Source of the DNA: Cyclospora cayetanensis
Lineage: Eukaryota > Apicomplexa > Conoidasida > Eucoccidiorida > Eimeriidae
Assembly: GCF_002999335.1 (NCBI RefSeq)
Contig: NW_020312279.1
Coordinates: 1 to 20,442 of the forward strand
Length of the DNA stretch: 20,442 nucleotides
Direction: 5' to 3'
Shown: one piece after another, positions 1-10,528 of the stretch
Layout: each line of letters starts with the position of its first letter
Position numbering within the stretch: position 1 is the first letter of the stretch
Translations under genes and position numbers: made by a program
Notes under the pieces: model-generated
The model's database searches: none
Seen by the model: only the letters and a program-made list of their open reading frames with translations
Told to the model about the DNA's origin: nothing

Positions 1-2853
1 ATGTCTTTTCTATGTATTGATTTCCTGTAAAGACTGACTTTCTACAAAAAAATCAATATTGACTTCCCACAACAGCTTCTAAAATTTCCGAATCGTTCGT
101 GGACTTTGCCGTGTAGGGCCGTGACCCGTGTGTTAGTGGAGGAACCACAGGGAGCCATAGAAGTGCTGGATTTCAGAGCTCTGCAAGCTCCCAGGACACA
201 TCAAATGTTAGTTTCTAGTGAAATGGGGTGGGGAACGCAAGTTTTATTGGTTGAGGGAGGAGCGAGTGTGGGCTTCGTCGTGGGTGGGAGATTTTGCTTC
301 TCTGTTTGGCTAGCACCGGTAGTTGCTATGGATGTTACTCCTCGCGTTTCGTGTTGCTTGTCCTCCAGCGCATGCGTTGCGCAAAATGACTGTTCTCATC
401 CATGGCTAGCGCCTGGAATGTTGCCAGTCATTTTTGTAAGGATCTTCCCGCGGGCGAAGGCAAGTTTAGGTATGTACTTCCCACACTATTGCTCTTGCCT
501 GTACTGGGGCTTCAGCGACTGTACGTCACGGGCTGGCCGTATTTGCACACAAATCTTGCTCTATACGGCGTGGCCCACTGCTATGCTAGTGTTCACTTGG
601 ATATTCTTTGCATACTCAGGATGTGTTCTGTTTTTTCACAGCAGGAGGCTGACACATTTCCTTCCCCCGAAGAGAGCAAGGCATCGTGGCGCCGCTGTCG
701 CGGTGGCTTAGTCCCTTGGGCGTTTTTGGTTAGTGCTTGGGTTTTCTTTCTATTCAACTTCTCTGCATCGCTTAATGCCCACTTTGCCTTTCCTACTGAC
801 GCTGTTGTTCACGTTTCTGCCACCCTAGATAGTGACTTCAGGGCAAAAACTCTTCCGCTGTCCTGCATGCTGTTGGTCTCGACGGACCGGTACGGACCGC
901 GAGCGCATTCGTATTTAAGGGGGCGAAAGGGAAGACTTAGCGCGGCAAAGTTGTTCGTAGATCTTGACTACGAGTAACGGTGGCTCAATGCACTAAGATG
1001 CAATGTTATGTGCCCGTGTGCTAGATGCTTTGTTTAACTGGCTGTGAATGCTGGGACTGTTTTGGGGGTACAGCAAGGGGCACTCATAGCTGTCCCTCCT
1101 CCCCATTTCCAAATTTCAAGGGGTGTGGACAGGCAAAGAGGGAACTGCTTTTGAAAGGAGCATCCAGTTCGCATTTAAGCACCTCCCTACGTAGGACCCC
1201 TTGTGGAGCCTTCCGCCGAAAGAGAATCTGCCCTGAGCCTGATTCAGTTTCGCTGGTGCTAATCACGGTAAAACTGCTTGTGGCTATGGTTGCATCGCAT
1301 TTGTTTTGATGATGGCCTCGTCTCTAGCCTAGAACAAGGAGACACAAAATCAAAGTAGCACGCTGGAAGAGACGAAGGCTCCCCGGTTGCTGTCGCAAGT
1401 CACTTTCTTTCACGGTGAACAGGACGCAGAAGAGTCATCGCAAGTTAGGTCATTAAGACGCCATAATTTTATTGGAAGAATTCGAAATTTGCGTTGCAAG
1501 AACTGTTGTCACACAGTTCGTCGGTGCGAAGAGTCATGAGAAGGTGCCCTGCATCACGCCGCACACCGCCAGCCCCTTTCTTGCCGTGCATGTAGCCCCT
1601 CATCCCAGCGGTCTCTAAGGAATCCATACGCCCCGTAGCTAAACAAAAGCTGTAGCCTATATACTGAAAAACCCTGTGGGGGAGCTAAAAAGTATAAGTG
1701 GAATTTTCAAACTGAAGCTTTCTAATGTTACATGCATCTATCTTCCCCAGTGTGGTATTCCCGGCATGAGGTGGTGCAAATCCTGCAACTGCGCCAAGAT
1801 TGAGATTTTGAGCACCACAATCGTCAACTAGTAGCGCTGCAACCAAATGTCAACGTCTAGGCACAAGTTTGGGCCAACTTCTGTGGAAGTGCCTCCCCGT
1901 TTCCGGGAAATTGCTAGAAGTTCTGCTAATCAATGGCATTTAAAAGGCTAGATCTCCTCAGATTGCCTCTGTTTTTGTGATATGGCTCAACAAAATTAAC
2001 TTCTAGCGCATTTTGCAGTGCGTCGCCTTCAGTTGCAGAGAAAGCGCTCGCCGAGTCCATCTACCACACCCTCGCACATACAGTCTCTAGGCTGAGCCTA
2101 ATGGGGTGGAACTGCCATAGACACTGGCTGGTTATTCAGGTGCCTTATATCAAAAGAATGCGGCAATAAGAAAATAACAGCAGAAACGCTCCCAAAGGTA
2201 AAGGGTGATCACACCTGATCTGGTGTCGTTTGCTGCTGCTCTGTGCATGGCGTTAGGGTGTACTGGAAACTGTTTTTGTATTCTTCCGCTTTTCTCGGGG
2301 ATTAGTTTTACGTTTAATACTAAGATCTCAAACAAGGCAAAATATATTATGTTCGTGTTATCATGGAGAAAATTCTGACCGTTTGGGCTGTGCATTACCC
2401 CTGAGGGACAGTTTCTCGTCGAGCAGCGCACGCCAGCGCACTGACCCCACAGCAGCTGAACCTATTCTTCCGGTAATTTTTATGGCTTTCCTTGCCACAT
2501 CGCCACCTTATTCATTTATACTTTGTTATCTTGATGTGAAAAGGGGCTATCGCCGCTTGAATGGCAAATTTGCTCCCTCTTCTTCATGGTGCGCGCAGCG
2601 GACCATCGAGGGGCGCGTATCAAAGCAGCAGCGTACGTCTTTCTGCTGCATTTTTCTCGCGAGTGTGAGCGATCGACGCAGAAACAACCGCAAACTCTGT
2701 ATTTGCCTCTCTGACTCGTTTCCGGGGGCAGCGGCATCCCCCTGCAGGTCACGCTGCGGCGCCCGTCTTTCCAGCAGAGAAGAGAGCTGCTTTTTCTGGT
2801 TTCCGTTTTTTACTTCTTCCTTCTCCAGTCCTGTAGCCATTATCTCCTTCTAA
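1..2853. other. Left flank with no recognisable gene
   Basis: No protein family, tRNA or rRNA is recognisable here on either strand. Two overlapping + strand open frames occur at 106-711 (starting at TTG) and 402-977 (starting at ATG in a good CCATGG context). The second would encode 191 aa with two hydrophobic stretches. A strong-looking donor (GTATGT, 470) and a pyrimidine-rich acceptor ending CAG at about 643 lie inside both, so one or both may be intron read-through. The part nearest the AP2 gene probably contains its promoter, 5' UTR or an untraced first exon: the frame of that gene's first exon stays open back to the stop codon at 2851, and a pyrimidine-rich stretch ending TTCAAAG at 2867 could be an acceptor. 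Confidence 0.5.
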
Positions 2854-3051
2854 TTTTGCCTTCAAAGGCGTCGTTCCACGTCACAGAGAGCTCCAGCCCG
2901 CCTCCGCCGCACGGAGCTCGAGCACGCTGTGCAGAAAGTGCAGCTGCGGCAGAGGCGGCAGCGGCTGCTGACGCAGCACTGTAGCAACAGCAGCAGCAGT
3001 TCTGTCTTTCAAGGAGACATTGAGCGGCTCTTTAGAGATAGGCGCCTAGAA

Positions 3052-6000
3052 ATGGAAGGGCCTGCCCTTGCCGTTGTCGCTGCACAAACGACGGTAGTGG
3101 CAGGTACAACCGAGTCTCCCCAGCAGCAGCAGCCTAATCCAGGAGTTCAGCAGCACCAAGCGCAGCGCAAGGGCTTGGAACAGGGGGAGCAGCAGCCCGA
3201 TCAGGAGGAAGAGCTGGGGCAAGATCAGCGAGAGGAGGAGCAGCAGGAGCAGCAGCAGCCTGGCGAATGCCGCAGTTCTAAGCCTGTTTTCTCCTTGAAG
3301 AAGCCGACTCTCCTGCCCAAGTCATTGCACTACCGTCCTCAGACACAAGTAAGGCGTTCTATGAGTGCTTCTCCCGAAGCATCGAGAGCTTTGTTTGCGC
3401 GAACCATCAAAGAGCCACTGTACGTACAGCACGATGATGTACCGGTTTCGAAAACACGAACGAGCTCTGGTGCTTCAACGGTGTTTATTTTCACAGGAAT
3501 GGAGGGTGAAGTATCGATGCGGAGGTGCTTTACACTATCGGACTTTTTCAGCCCAGGTACTGCTGCAAGAACCACACACCAAGGTTTAAGGGCTGATACT
3601 ACCTCACGGTGTCGTGTTGTATTTATCACCCTCTTCATTGCAGTCAGTCCTTCTAGCAACGTGGTTTTTCCCTCTTGTGTGTGTCGCCATCTCAGCACAT
3701 TTTTCTGTTCCATATATATATATATACATATATTCATATATAAATATATGTACATATATGAATATATATATATATATATATATGCCGCTTATGCTCTTTT
3801 GAGTCTTTCTTGGCCTCACTTATTATCGCATGTATGTCTCCTTGAGTTTGGGCTGTCTTACCTCGTGTTCAGTCCTACAGGGCACCTTCATGCGCTGGCA
3901 TTGCATCGCGTTCGTCTGTTTTGCAGCTGTACGGTTCCGAGGGGGCGCATGCTCTCGCTTTGTGGTTTAGGCAGCGCGTTGCCTTGGAGAGCTTCGTTCC
4001 AACGGATACTCAAATAAGCGAGTACGCAGCCATTCTGAGGGGGGAAGCCTCCCGGAGCGAAGCCTGCTCCCCATGCCACGAAGCGAAACTCGCGCAAGGG
4101 GACAGCGCGACGTCTCGGCAGGAGCCAACAGCAGCTCCCACTATGGAAGCTGTGGAGACACCCAGTTACCAGCACGCGCCAGCAGCGAGGAGTGGCGTAG
4201 ATGCCAAGGAGGACGGTGCATGGGGCCTGAAGGGGAGGCGGCTGCCCCCCTCGAGATCTTCGACTTCGCCGGAGCGAGCAAGTCCATCTTCCCTTGGAGG
4301 ATGCCCAACCGCGCTATCCTCGGCAGTTGTGGCTGCTGCTGCTGCTGCCGCCGCAGCAGCAGCCACTGCAGCGGCAGCAGAAACAGCGGCGGCGGCTACG
4401 CCGAGGTTCAAAGCCGCAGTTGGACCGAGGGCAGATCTCTGGGGGCATGCGCCGCTCGAGTTGGAGTCTCCCTTCTGGAGGGCAGCCTTCAATGGCAAAG
4501 CCGACTCTAAGAACTGCCCTCGTGTAGGCGTCAAACAGGAGCAACTGCAGGCAGCAGCGGCTGTCGCTCGTGCCGCTTCTGGGGAAGATGCAAGCGCCTC
4601 ATGTTGCGCCCCCGCGGCAGCGGGGGTTGCTGCTGCCGCGAAGGCTGGTGCAACGGACGTTCCGCACCTTCTTACAGCTCACTCGTCTGCCGCAGCTCCG
4701 CCTCCAAAGGCTGCAGCAGCAGATACAGTTCTCCGCCTAACTGCAGCAGGAGCTGCAGCCGAGCTGCCTGCTGCAGCGCCAGTTCTTGGACCCCCTGCAG
4801 ACACTGCAACGGCTGGTCCTATGGCTGAAGCGTCAACTGCTGCTTGTGCTCAAACTGGTATCGCAGCAGCCCCCGCATCTCCGACTTCGTCTTGCGAGCC
4901 GTCCACGGGTGCTGCCGAGGCATTAGCAGATGCTGGCGCTGTTGCACCTGCCAGTGCAACCCTTAGGCCTAGGACGCTCCCGTTGCTGCTGCCATTGCTC
5001 TCCAGAAGAAGCCTTCTAGGGGTGGGAGCAGCTCCAAGTCTGCAGCAGCTGCAGCACGGTACAGGAGACGCCGGATCGCCAGCAGGCGCGAGCAGCAGTG
5101 AAGGGCTGCAGACGCCGCGTGTCGAGTCAGGTGCTGCAGCCGATGCGGCTCATCGGCAGGACCAAGTGCGGCTAGAGCGTCTTCCTCACGATCAACAATC
5201 GTTGCTGCAGCAGGAACAAGAGCAGGGGCAGCAGCAGCTAAGACGGAGCAGCAGACCGCCTCGTCCAGCGTCTTCTGCCGACGCTGTCAGCTCAGGGCTG
5301 ACCATTAGCAGTCCTCGTATTCATGCTGGGAACAACAATGCTTCATACCACGCAGAAAAGCAGGTCATGCTTGAGTTGATGCTGCTGAAATACGCTTGTT
5401 TCGCGCTGCCGCTGTGCAGCACATTAATTTGGAGATGTCTGGTGTGCAGATGGCAGAGTCGTCGTTTCGTGGGGGGATTCGAGGGCAGTGTGGCTGCTTC
5501 ACCGATTTGCTCAGGATTTTCCCGATAGGTCCAAAGGCTCTCAAGAAGGCCGTTCATTGGGATAGAAAGGGCTGCTTGGTCTGTGGCGCTTGGAAGTGTG
5601 GTGTGTGTTTCCAGGGTTGTTGTGCTTTGCGATCTTCAGGAGTGGCGAGCGCGGTACTACGTGGGACCGAAGCGCTGCATGCGAACTTTTAGCGCAAAGC
5701 TCTACGGATTCGAAAGGGCCAGAGAGAGAGCTCACTCCTTCATTAGATATATTCAGGTACGCAGTTTCTCAGAGTTTCGAATGGCGGGTCTGTGTGGAGT
5801 GTTGTAGATACGCTTTAGGGCCTAAAATTTGCGGTTGGAGATCTGCGTTGAGCGAATTTCATCTGGCTAAACATGTCTGGCGGAGAGTGTCAGGGTTCAG
5901 ATTAAGCAGCTGTTTTTCGTGCGTCGGCCGTGTTGTTGCTGCAGCTCCACGGGAGACTGCCTGCGGCTTGGGGTGCTCGTGGCGAATCAGGAGAGGGGGC

Positions 6001-6893
6001 TGCTGCCTCCAGCCATCCCTCAGCAGACGGCAGCAAGAAGCCCAGTAGGCATGAGCTCCAGCAGGTCCAACCGTTGCAGCAACACCTGGGAGATCAGGCG
6101 GCAGCAGAGCAGCAGCGCGCAGGAAAGAGGCGCCGCATGGATGCTGCAGCTTCACCTTGTGCTGCTTCTTCGGAAAACCGTAGTAAGGAACAGCAAGGCG
6201 CAGTCAAGGGGCAGCGGCAGCTTCTGCTGCATCCGGGAGAGCAGCAGTTGTTGATGCAACAGCAGGAGCACAGGCAGCTGTTGCAGTTGCTTGCACAGCA
6301 CAAGTCGGCAGCTGCCACGCAGGATTACACGCGCGACTGTGAGCGACCTTCAAGGGCAGTAGACTCTAGGCACGTTCAAAGAGTAGATTCAGGGGCGGCT
6401 CGCCTCGTTGCATGCGGCTGGGCTATCAGAGTTTTGACATAATGATCGTGATCTTTGCTGTGGCGTACAGAAGATGTGGAGAGTTTTCGTTTTGTGGACG
6501 TTTGGACGTGCAGGGGCTGAATGCGAGGCGGGTGTGTCTAGCGACGGCAGCGGGCTTTCGCCGCTGCAGCAGCAGCAAGGCTGCAGCAGCAGCGACAGCT
6601 GCTGCCCTAGCGATAGCAACAGCAGCAGCAGCAAGTATGATAGGGGTTCTCTCTCCAAAGTGCGCTCCCAAGGCTCGCGGCGAGGATCCCTCTATCATCC
6701 CCCTTCCACACGCAACACGACGGCTCTGCAAGGCAGCATTGGCGAGCACTGCGGCAACAGCAGCGAGGCAGGCTTGCTGGCAGAGCTGCTCAGCGACTGC
6801 GCTGCTCAGGCTGTTGGATCTCTCCGGCGGAAGCGCCAGGAGCAGCAAGATCAGCAACAAGACCAGCCGTCTGAGAGGCAAGAAGCGAAGCCC

Positions 6894-6927
<34 letters not shown>

Positions 6928-7660
6928 CAGGAGCAGCAGCAGCAGCAGAGGCTGCAGCGCCTCCCTGTGGCTTGTGCGAAGGCTTAGGATGCCCCAGCTG
7001 TTCGGTGGGTCTCTTACGGCTACCGGGGCCCCTACCCCTTAACGGGAAGGGGGCCCCTCGGGGGCCCCTAAGGGGGGCCCTTTTGATGGCTCTAGGAGGT
7101 GCACCTGCTTCACTGGAGAGCGATATTGCCACGATACTGAACCTGCCTGCTACCCGCGCAGGAGCAGCAGATGCGGAGGCAGCAGCGGATGGCTCTTCGC
7201 CGAGGAGGCGTCTAGCTCGTCGACGCCCCTTAGACCCCATAAGGGCTGTCTGCGCTGGTCTCCTTACTTCCGCCAGTACCCAGTGCAGCGCACTTATGCC
7301 TTTCCAGAAAAGCGTTGTTGCTGCTGCTGCGGAAGCCCAGCAGGCGCGCGTGACGCAGCAGCAGCAGCAGCAGCAGGCACACGATCCTGCAGCTGCGACG
7401 CACGGTGGCGTCGCTTCGGGGGCTGCAGCTCCAAGCATCGTGCTGCCTCCTGAGTTGCTCCTCTATATGCAGCAGGCGATCGGCCTTGTTGCCGCTGCTG
7501 CCGCTGTATCGCGCTCCTCCTTGTCTGCGGCTATACCTGATCTTCAGCAACAACACCAGGAGGAGCCACCCCAGGGGCTTGCTGAAACGCTGCTTTGGGA
7601 GCGCATTATCGAGTCTTGCAAGGGCACTCTGGCTGCTTGTAAGGTTTCTATTGACGCGGA

Positions 7661-7692
<32 letters not shown>

Positions 7693-8903
7693 TGCAGCTA
7701 GCAGGTGGAGAAAGTGAGCTGGCGGCAAACCCGGGCCTCCTCCGAACAGTCAGCCTTTCCTCTGTCGTCACTTCCCTCGTCTATACGAACTTCATTACTT
7801 TGCTGCAGCTGGCGTCTCTCGCGCAGCAGCAGCAGCAGCCTAACCAACAGCAACACCGAGGAAACAGCAGCAATTCTACCCCACCACCCCCGCCGTCTCT
7901 GGCTCTGACTGCGACAACAGCCAGTGGAGGCTCCCCTCCGGACTTGTTGCTGCTGCCCCCGCAGCAGCAACAGATACAGCTGCAACAGCATCCGGTAGAC
8001 ACACAGCCTTTGAAGGACCTGCCCCCTTGTGCTGCACCTGAGAGCCTCACGGAGAATCAGCAAGAGCAAAAACCACAGCAGCCGCTCCAGCAGCGACAAC
8101 AGCAACAGCAGCAGCAAAACCAACACCAAGACAGTCAATCACAGCAGGAGCAGCAACGGCAGGATCCTCGTCATCAGCCGCATCAGCAGCGGCCAAACCA
8201 GAAGCAAGACATATGGGACCTGCACGAAGTGCTTCAGAAGTTCATTGGGGTCTTTGTCGCCGCTCTGCAGCAGCAACAACCAGGAGGCGGCAGCAGCTTG
8301 TCTGGTGCAAATTCTCTTCCACATTTTGAGCAGCAGCAGCAGCAGCAGCAAACAGATGAGACGCTCGGCAGCCTGCATGCCATCCCTTTGCCTCCACACA
8401 GCACTTCTGCTGTTGCCGGTTCGACGCCAGGTGCTTCTCCTACAGCAAAAATCCCCCATGCACTCAGCGAGACTTCTCCCGTGGCTAAGCTAGGTGGGGA
8501 GCCTCTAGCGCCGTCTGAAACCCTAGTGACTCATGAGCCTGCTGCAGCAACTGAGCACGCTTCTGCTGCATTGCAGAAGCAGCTACTGCTGCTGCAGGAG
8601 CAGTTGCATGCCGCAGAGGCAGGACCTCATTTGCTACCAGGCACAGAAGGCCGTTGGTCGCTGCAACAGCAACCCCCTGCTGGACGTTATTCCCTGCAGC
8701 AGCAGCAGCAGCAGCAGATGCTGCTTTTCCAGCAGCTGCAGCAGCATCAGAAAGTGCTGCAGCATCAGGGTAGCCAAGAAGAATCCCAATGGGACTGGGG
8801 AGGGACGGTTGACGCAGCCACGTTTTTGCTGCAACAGCAGCAGGGGCCTCTCCCGTCCTTTACCGAGCTCAGCAGATTCCTGCTGCACAGCCGCAACACG
8901 TGA
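3052..8903 (+). CDS. ApiAP2-type transcription factor with two AP2 domains and long Gln/Ala tracts
   Basis: This is a likely nuclear DNA-binding regulator of the apicomplexan AP2 family. Proposed exons are 3052-3348, 3497-3556, 3927-5363, 5420-5578, 5640-5756, 5945-6338 and 6514-8903. All junctions keep phase, giving about 1,617 aa. AP2 domain 1 spans roughly residues 86-138 and domain 2 roughly 633-688. Each has the Glu-Trp-Arg strand and an RTFSA-type strand followed by a YG-containing helix. A basic KRRR patch at 6125-6136 could be a nuclear localisation signal. The rest is Gln-, Ala- and Ser-rich, as is usual for Eimeria proteins. Helical islands between tracts (about 7440-7640, 7720-7830 and 8200-8280) may be folded; I could not confirm an ACDC domain. 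The start is uncertain: the first exon's frame is open from 2854 without an earlier ATG, so an upstream exon is possible. The fourth exon could instead begin at 5450. Confidence 0.82.
3313..3983 (+). other. AP2 domain 1, split over three exons
   Basis: Coding segments 3313-3348, 3497-3556 and 3927-3983 join in phase 0 at both junctions. The first ends in a HYRPQTQ stretch, the second supplies EWRVKYRCGG and RTFSAQ, and the third supplies LYGSEGAHALALWFRQ. This order fits the three-strand plus helix AP2 fold: a Trp-Arg strand, a TFS strand and a YG helix rich in Ala. The N-terminal strand is more diverged than in domain 2 and lacks the usual Gly-Val-x-Trp core. Splice sites are GTAAGG at 3349, CAG before 3497, GTACTG at 3557 and TTTTGCAG before 3927. 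Confidence 0.75.
3711..3783. repeat. AT microsatellite with palindromes in AP2 intron 2
   Basis: An imperfect (TA)n tract lies in the second intron of the AP2 gene. Within it, 3728-3741 and 3754-3767 are inverted repeats able to form a 14-bp stem. A perfect 16-bp palindrome centred on GTAC sits at 3744-3759. It breaks no coding sequence in the proposed model. Confidence 0.9.
5528..5756 (+). other. AP2 domain 2, split over two exons
   Basis: Segments 5528-5578 and 5640-5756 join in phase 0. The first carries KKAVHWDRKGC, which matches the AP2 first strand (Val-x-Trp-Asp-Arg). The second carries EWRARYYVGPK, then RTFSAKLYGFERARERAH, which matches the second and third strands and the helix (YGFexAr). 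The donor after the first segment is the less common GTCTGT at 5579. The acceptor is CTTCAG before 5640, and the exon ends at a GTACGC donor at 5757. This is the clearer of the two AP2 domains and anchors the family assignment. Confidence 0.88.
6889..6961 (+). repeat. GCA-repeat tract encoding poly-Ala
   Basis: A run of GCA codons broken by a few GGA and GAG codons encodes about 20 alanines with Gly and Glu interruptions in exon 7 of the AP2 gene. The same triplet run reads as poly-Gln or poly-Ser in other frames and as poly-Leu, poly-Cys or poly-Ala on the other strand, which produces many false open frames across 4300-8900. Comparable Gln-reading CAG tracts lie at about 7357-7374, 7663-7690, 8329-8350 and 8696-8716. 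Confidence 0.9.
7025..7080. repeat. Cluster of GGGGCCCC palindromes inside AP2 exon 7
   Basis: Three perfect GGGGCCCC palindromes (7025-7032, 7050-7057, 7061-7068) and a fourth partial one (7072-7080) occur within 56 bp. Between the first two, CCCCTT (7035-7040) and AAGGGG (7047-7052) can pair across a six-base loop. The segment is read as a Pro/Gly/Leu-rich stretch in the open frame and interrupts the surrounding CAG-rich sequence. Confidence 0.85.
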
Positions 8904-9263
8904 TGGCAGCAGGAGCAGCAGCAGCAGCTGATAGTAGTAGCTGCTGCTGCTGTCGGCAGAAATTACAAAGGGTGAGCATCAGCAACTGTGGCAGCTGCTG
9001 CTTAAAGCAGCACTACTAGTAGTTGACGAAATACCCTAAACCCACAGCTGTTACTGCCAGCAGTAAAAGCAGCAGCAGCAGAAAGTCAGCAAAGCATCCA
9101 CGACAGCTGAAGAGAAACGCCGCAGCAACAAAGCCACTACCCTATTGCTTTTTAGACGCAAGACAGCGCACTCCGTTTTTTACTCCCCGCGGTTTAGTGT
9201 AAAGGACACTCAAAGGATAGATAGCAAGAGCAACCGCAGGCAGATCAACAGTAGCAACAGCTG
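8904..9263. other. CAG-rich 3' flank of the AP2 gene
   Basis: Stops interrupt all useful frames. The stretch keeps scattered CAG/AGC triplets that thin out by about 9250 and is probably the 3' UTR and downstream flank. A single CCCTAAACCC match to the coccidian-type telomere repeat is at 9034-9043, which is too short to call an interstitial telomere. Confidence 0.55.
8916..8952 (+). repeat. CAG/CTG hairpin 12 bases after the AP2 stop codon
   Basis: A CAG run ending in AGCT (8916-8929) is followed by a nine-base loop (8930-8938) and its exact complement, a CTG run (8939-8952), giving a perfect 14-bp stem. It begins just downstream of the TGA at 8901-8903, so it would lie in the 3' UTR of the AP2 transcript. 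Any effect on mRNA stability or on DNA replication is only inference. Confidence 0.85.
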
Positions 9264-10528
9264 ATGGAGTGGAATGCAGTTGGCGCCACTCCATTCATTT
9301 GGGCGCTTTTCGATAACATAAAGCCCATATTCCCCCTCATTCTAGTCCCCAAGCTTCCCAAACACCTCGTCCTCTTCGCCGCTCAATACATCTTACATTT
9401 TCGTGGGGCTTCCTGCCTCTCTGTTATTCTTCTGTGCGTCTGCCTTTATGTGTTTGGTCTTTGTTTCTTCGATTCATTTGTCTTTCTTTGACCTTGCCTT
9501 TCTGTGCATGTCCTTATGCGTGCGCTTGTTTTCTTGCTTGTATGTTTTTGTGTGCCTGCGTGTTTGTGTGCGTCGGTACGTGTTTGTGTGTGTCGGTACG
9601 TGTTTGATTGTGGTATCTTTCTTGCTCATAATGAGCCTTTTCTGCCCTTATTTTGGCAGTGCGCTCGTTTTTGCATCTAAGTTATATATGCATTTAACAG
9701 AGTTCCATGTATACCTACATATTTTGTCCTCCATTTATGTAGGTATGCACACATTCGTGCACCCATCCATACTCCTATGCCCTTTTGCATATTTATTATA
9801 TATTACTGATGCACCGTCATATTGTTCCTCTCCGTACATATGGTAGCATACGTGCACATCCATATATACGCTTACCCACCCACGAATAAATAATTATTCA
9901 ATATTCTTTATTATTGAACACTGGTGGTCCACAAATTTAGGCCAATATTACGATTTCTAACCTTCCACGCATACACTCTACATACAACAAACTTAATTCA
10001 CAGCGTGCACATTAAGGTTTTGCTGTCGTCGCCATGTATGCTGAGTTATATCATTTGCTATACGTTGCTTATTATTCTGTCCCCCTCTTTCTTTTTCATT
10101 ATTGTTTAGTTGTCCATACAGCGGAGGCCTCGCTGATTGAGCACCGCGTAAGAACTCAATTTGCACTGGGGTCTGTTTGACGCGAATTGTTTAAAGCGTG
10201 TTGGGCGTACGGACGCATTAGGATGTAGGGCATAAAAACCGCTTGCTTTGACTCTCAGAGGATTACGATGTTGCGGTTTGGTATTTAAATTTGGTTTGCT
10301 CGGGGTTTTGCTTTAGTGCTCCAGGTCTTTAACGTAGGGTTGTTTAGTCATTATGGCTCTCGAGTTCAGTTTACATGCTCTAGGATCTGGGATTTAAGCC
10401 TTAAAGTTTGGACTACACGGTCGTTCTCGAAGGGTTTTGGATCCAGCCTCACAAATCTACGCCTTTAAAGCCACTCTGCAGAGCCATCCGCTGGCTGCTC
10501 TTTGCAGAGACTTGCGGATTTCGCTCTT
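9264..10528. other. T/GT-rich intergenic DNA, no gene seen
   Basis: The composition shifts sharply to T-rich and GT-rich sequence. The + strand open frames here (9264-9491 and 9403-9846) translate to Phe/Leu/Val/Cys-rich low-complexity strings with no motif, which is what TG- and TTC-rich DNA gives by chance. AT-rich stretches lie around 9680-9720, 9780-9800 and 9885-9915. Confidence 0.6.
9561..9606. repeat. 20-bp tandem repeat, 2.3 copies
   Basis: The units at 9561-9580 and 9581-9600 are identical except for one C/T difference at the eleventh base, and 9601-9606 starts a third unit. The unit consists of a TGTTTGTGTG part and a GTCGGTACG part. A more diverged copy may precede it at about 9541-9560. 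Confidence 0.9.

Noticed and set aside
4166..4534. Minus-strand Ala-rich open frame opposite AP2 exon 3
   Set aside because: It is a shadow of the CAG/GCA tracts, which stay open in several frames on both strands. The + strand frame is supported by splice phase and AP2 domains.
6412..6987. Alternative + strand frame over the start of AP2 exon 7
   Set aside because: It ends inside the repeat and lacks a phase-compatible upstream exon. The 6474-frame continues for nearly 2.4 kb.
6426..8459. Minus-strand Leu/Ala/Cys-rich open frames opposite AP2 exon 7 (several, up to 195 codons)
   Set aside because: They are mirror images of CAG repeats with no independent motif or start signal.
9034..9043. 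Interstitial telomere repeat CCCTAAACCC
   Set aside because: Only about one and a half units, compatible with chance.
9403..9846. 147-codon + strand frame rich in Phe, Val, Leu and Cys
   Set aside because: It arises from T/GT-rich low-complexity DNA and the 20-bp tandem repeat. No domain, splice or start support.
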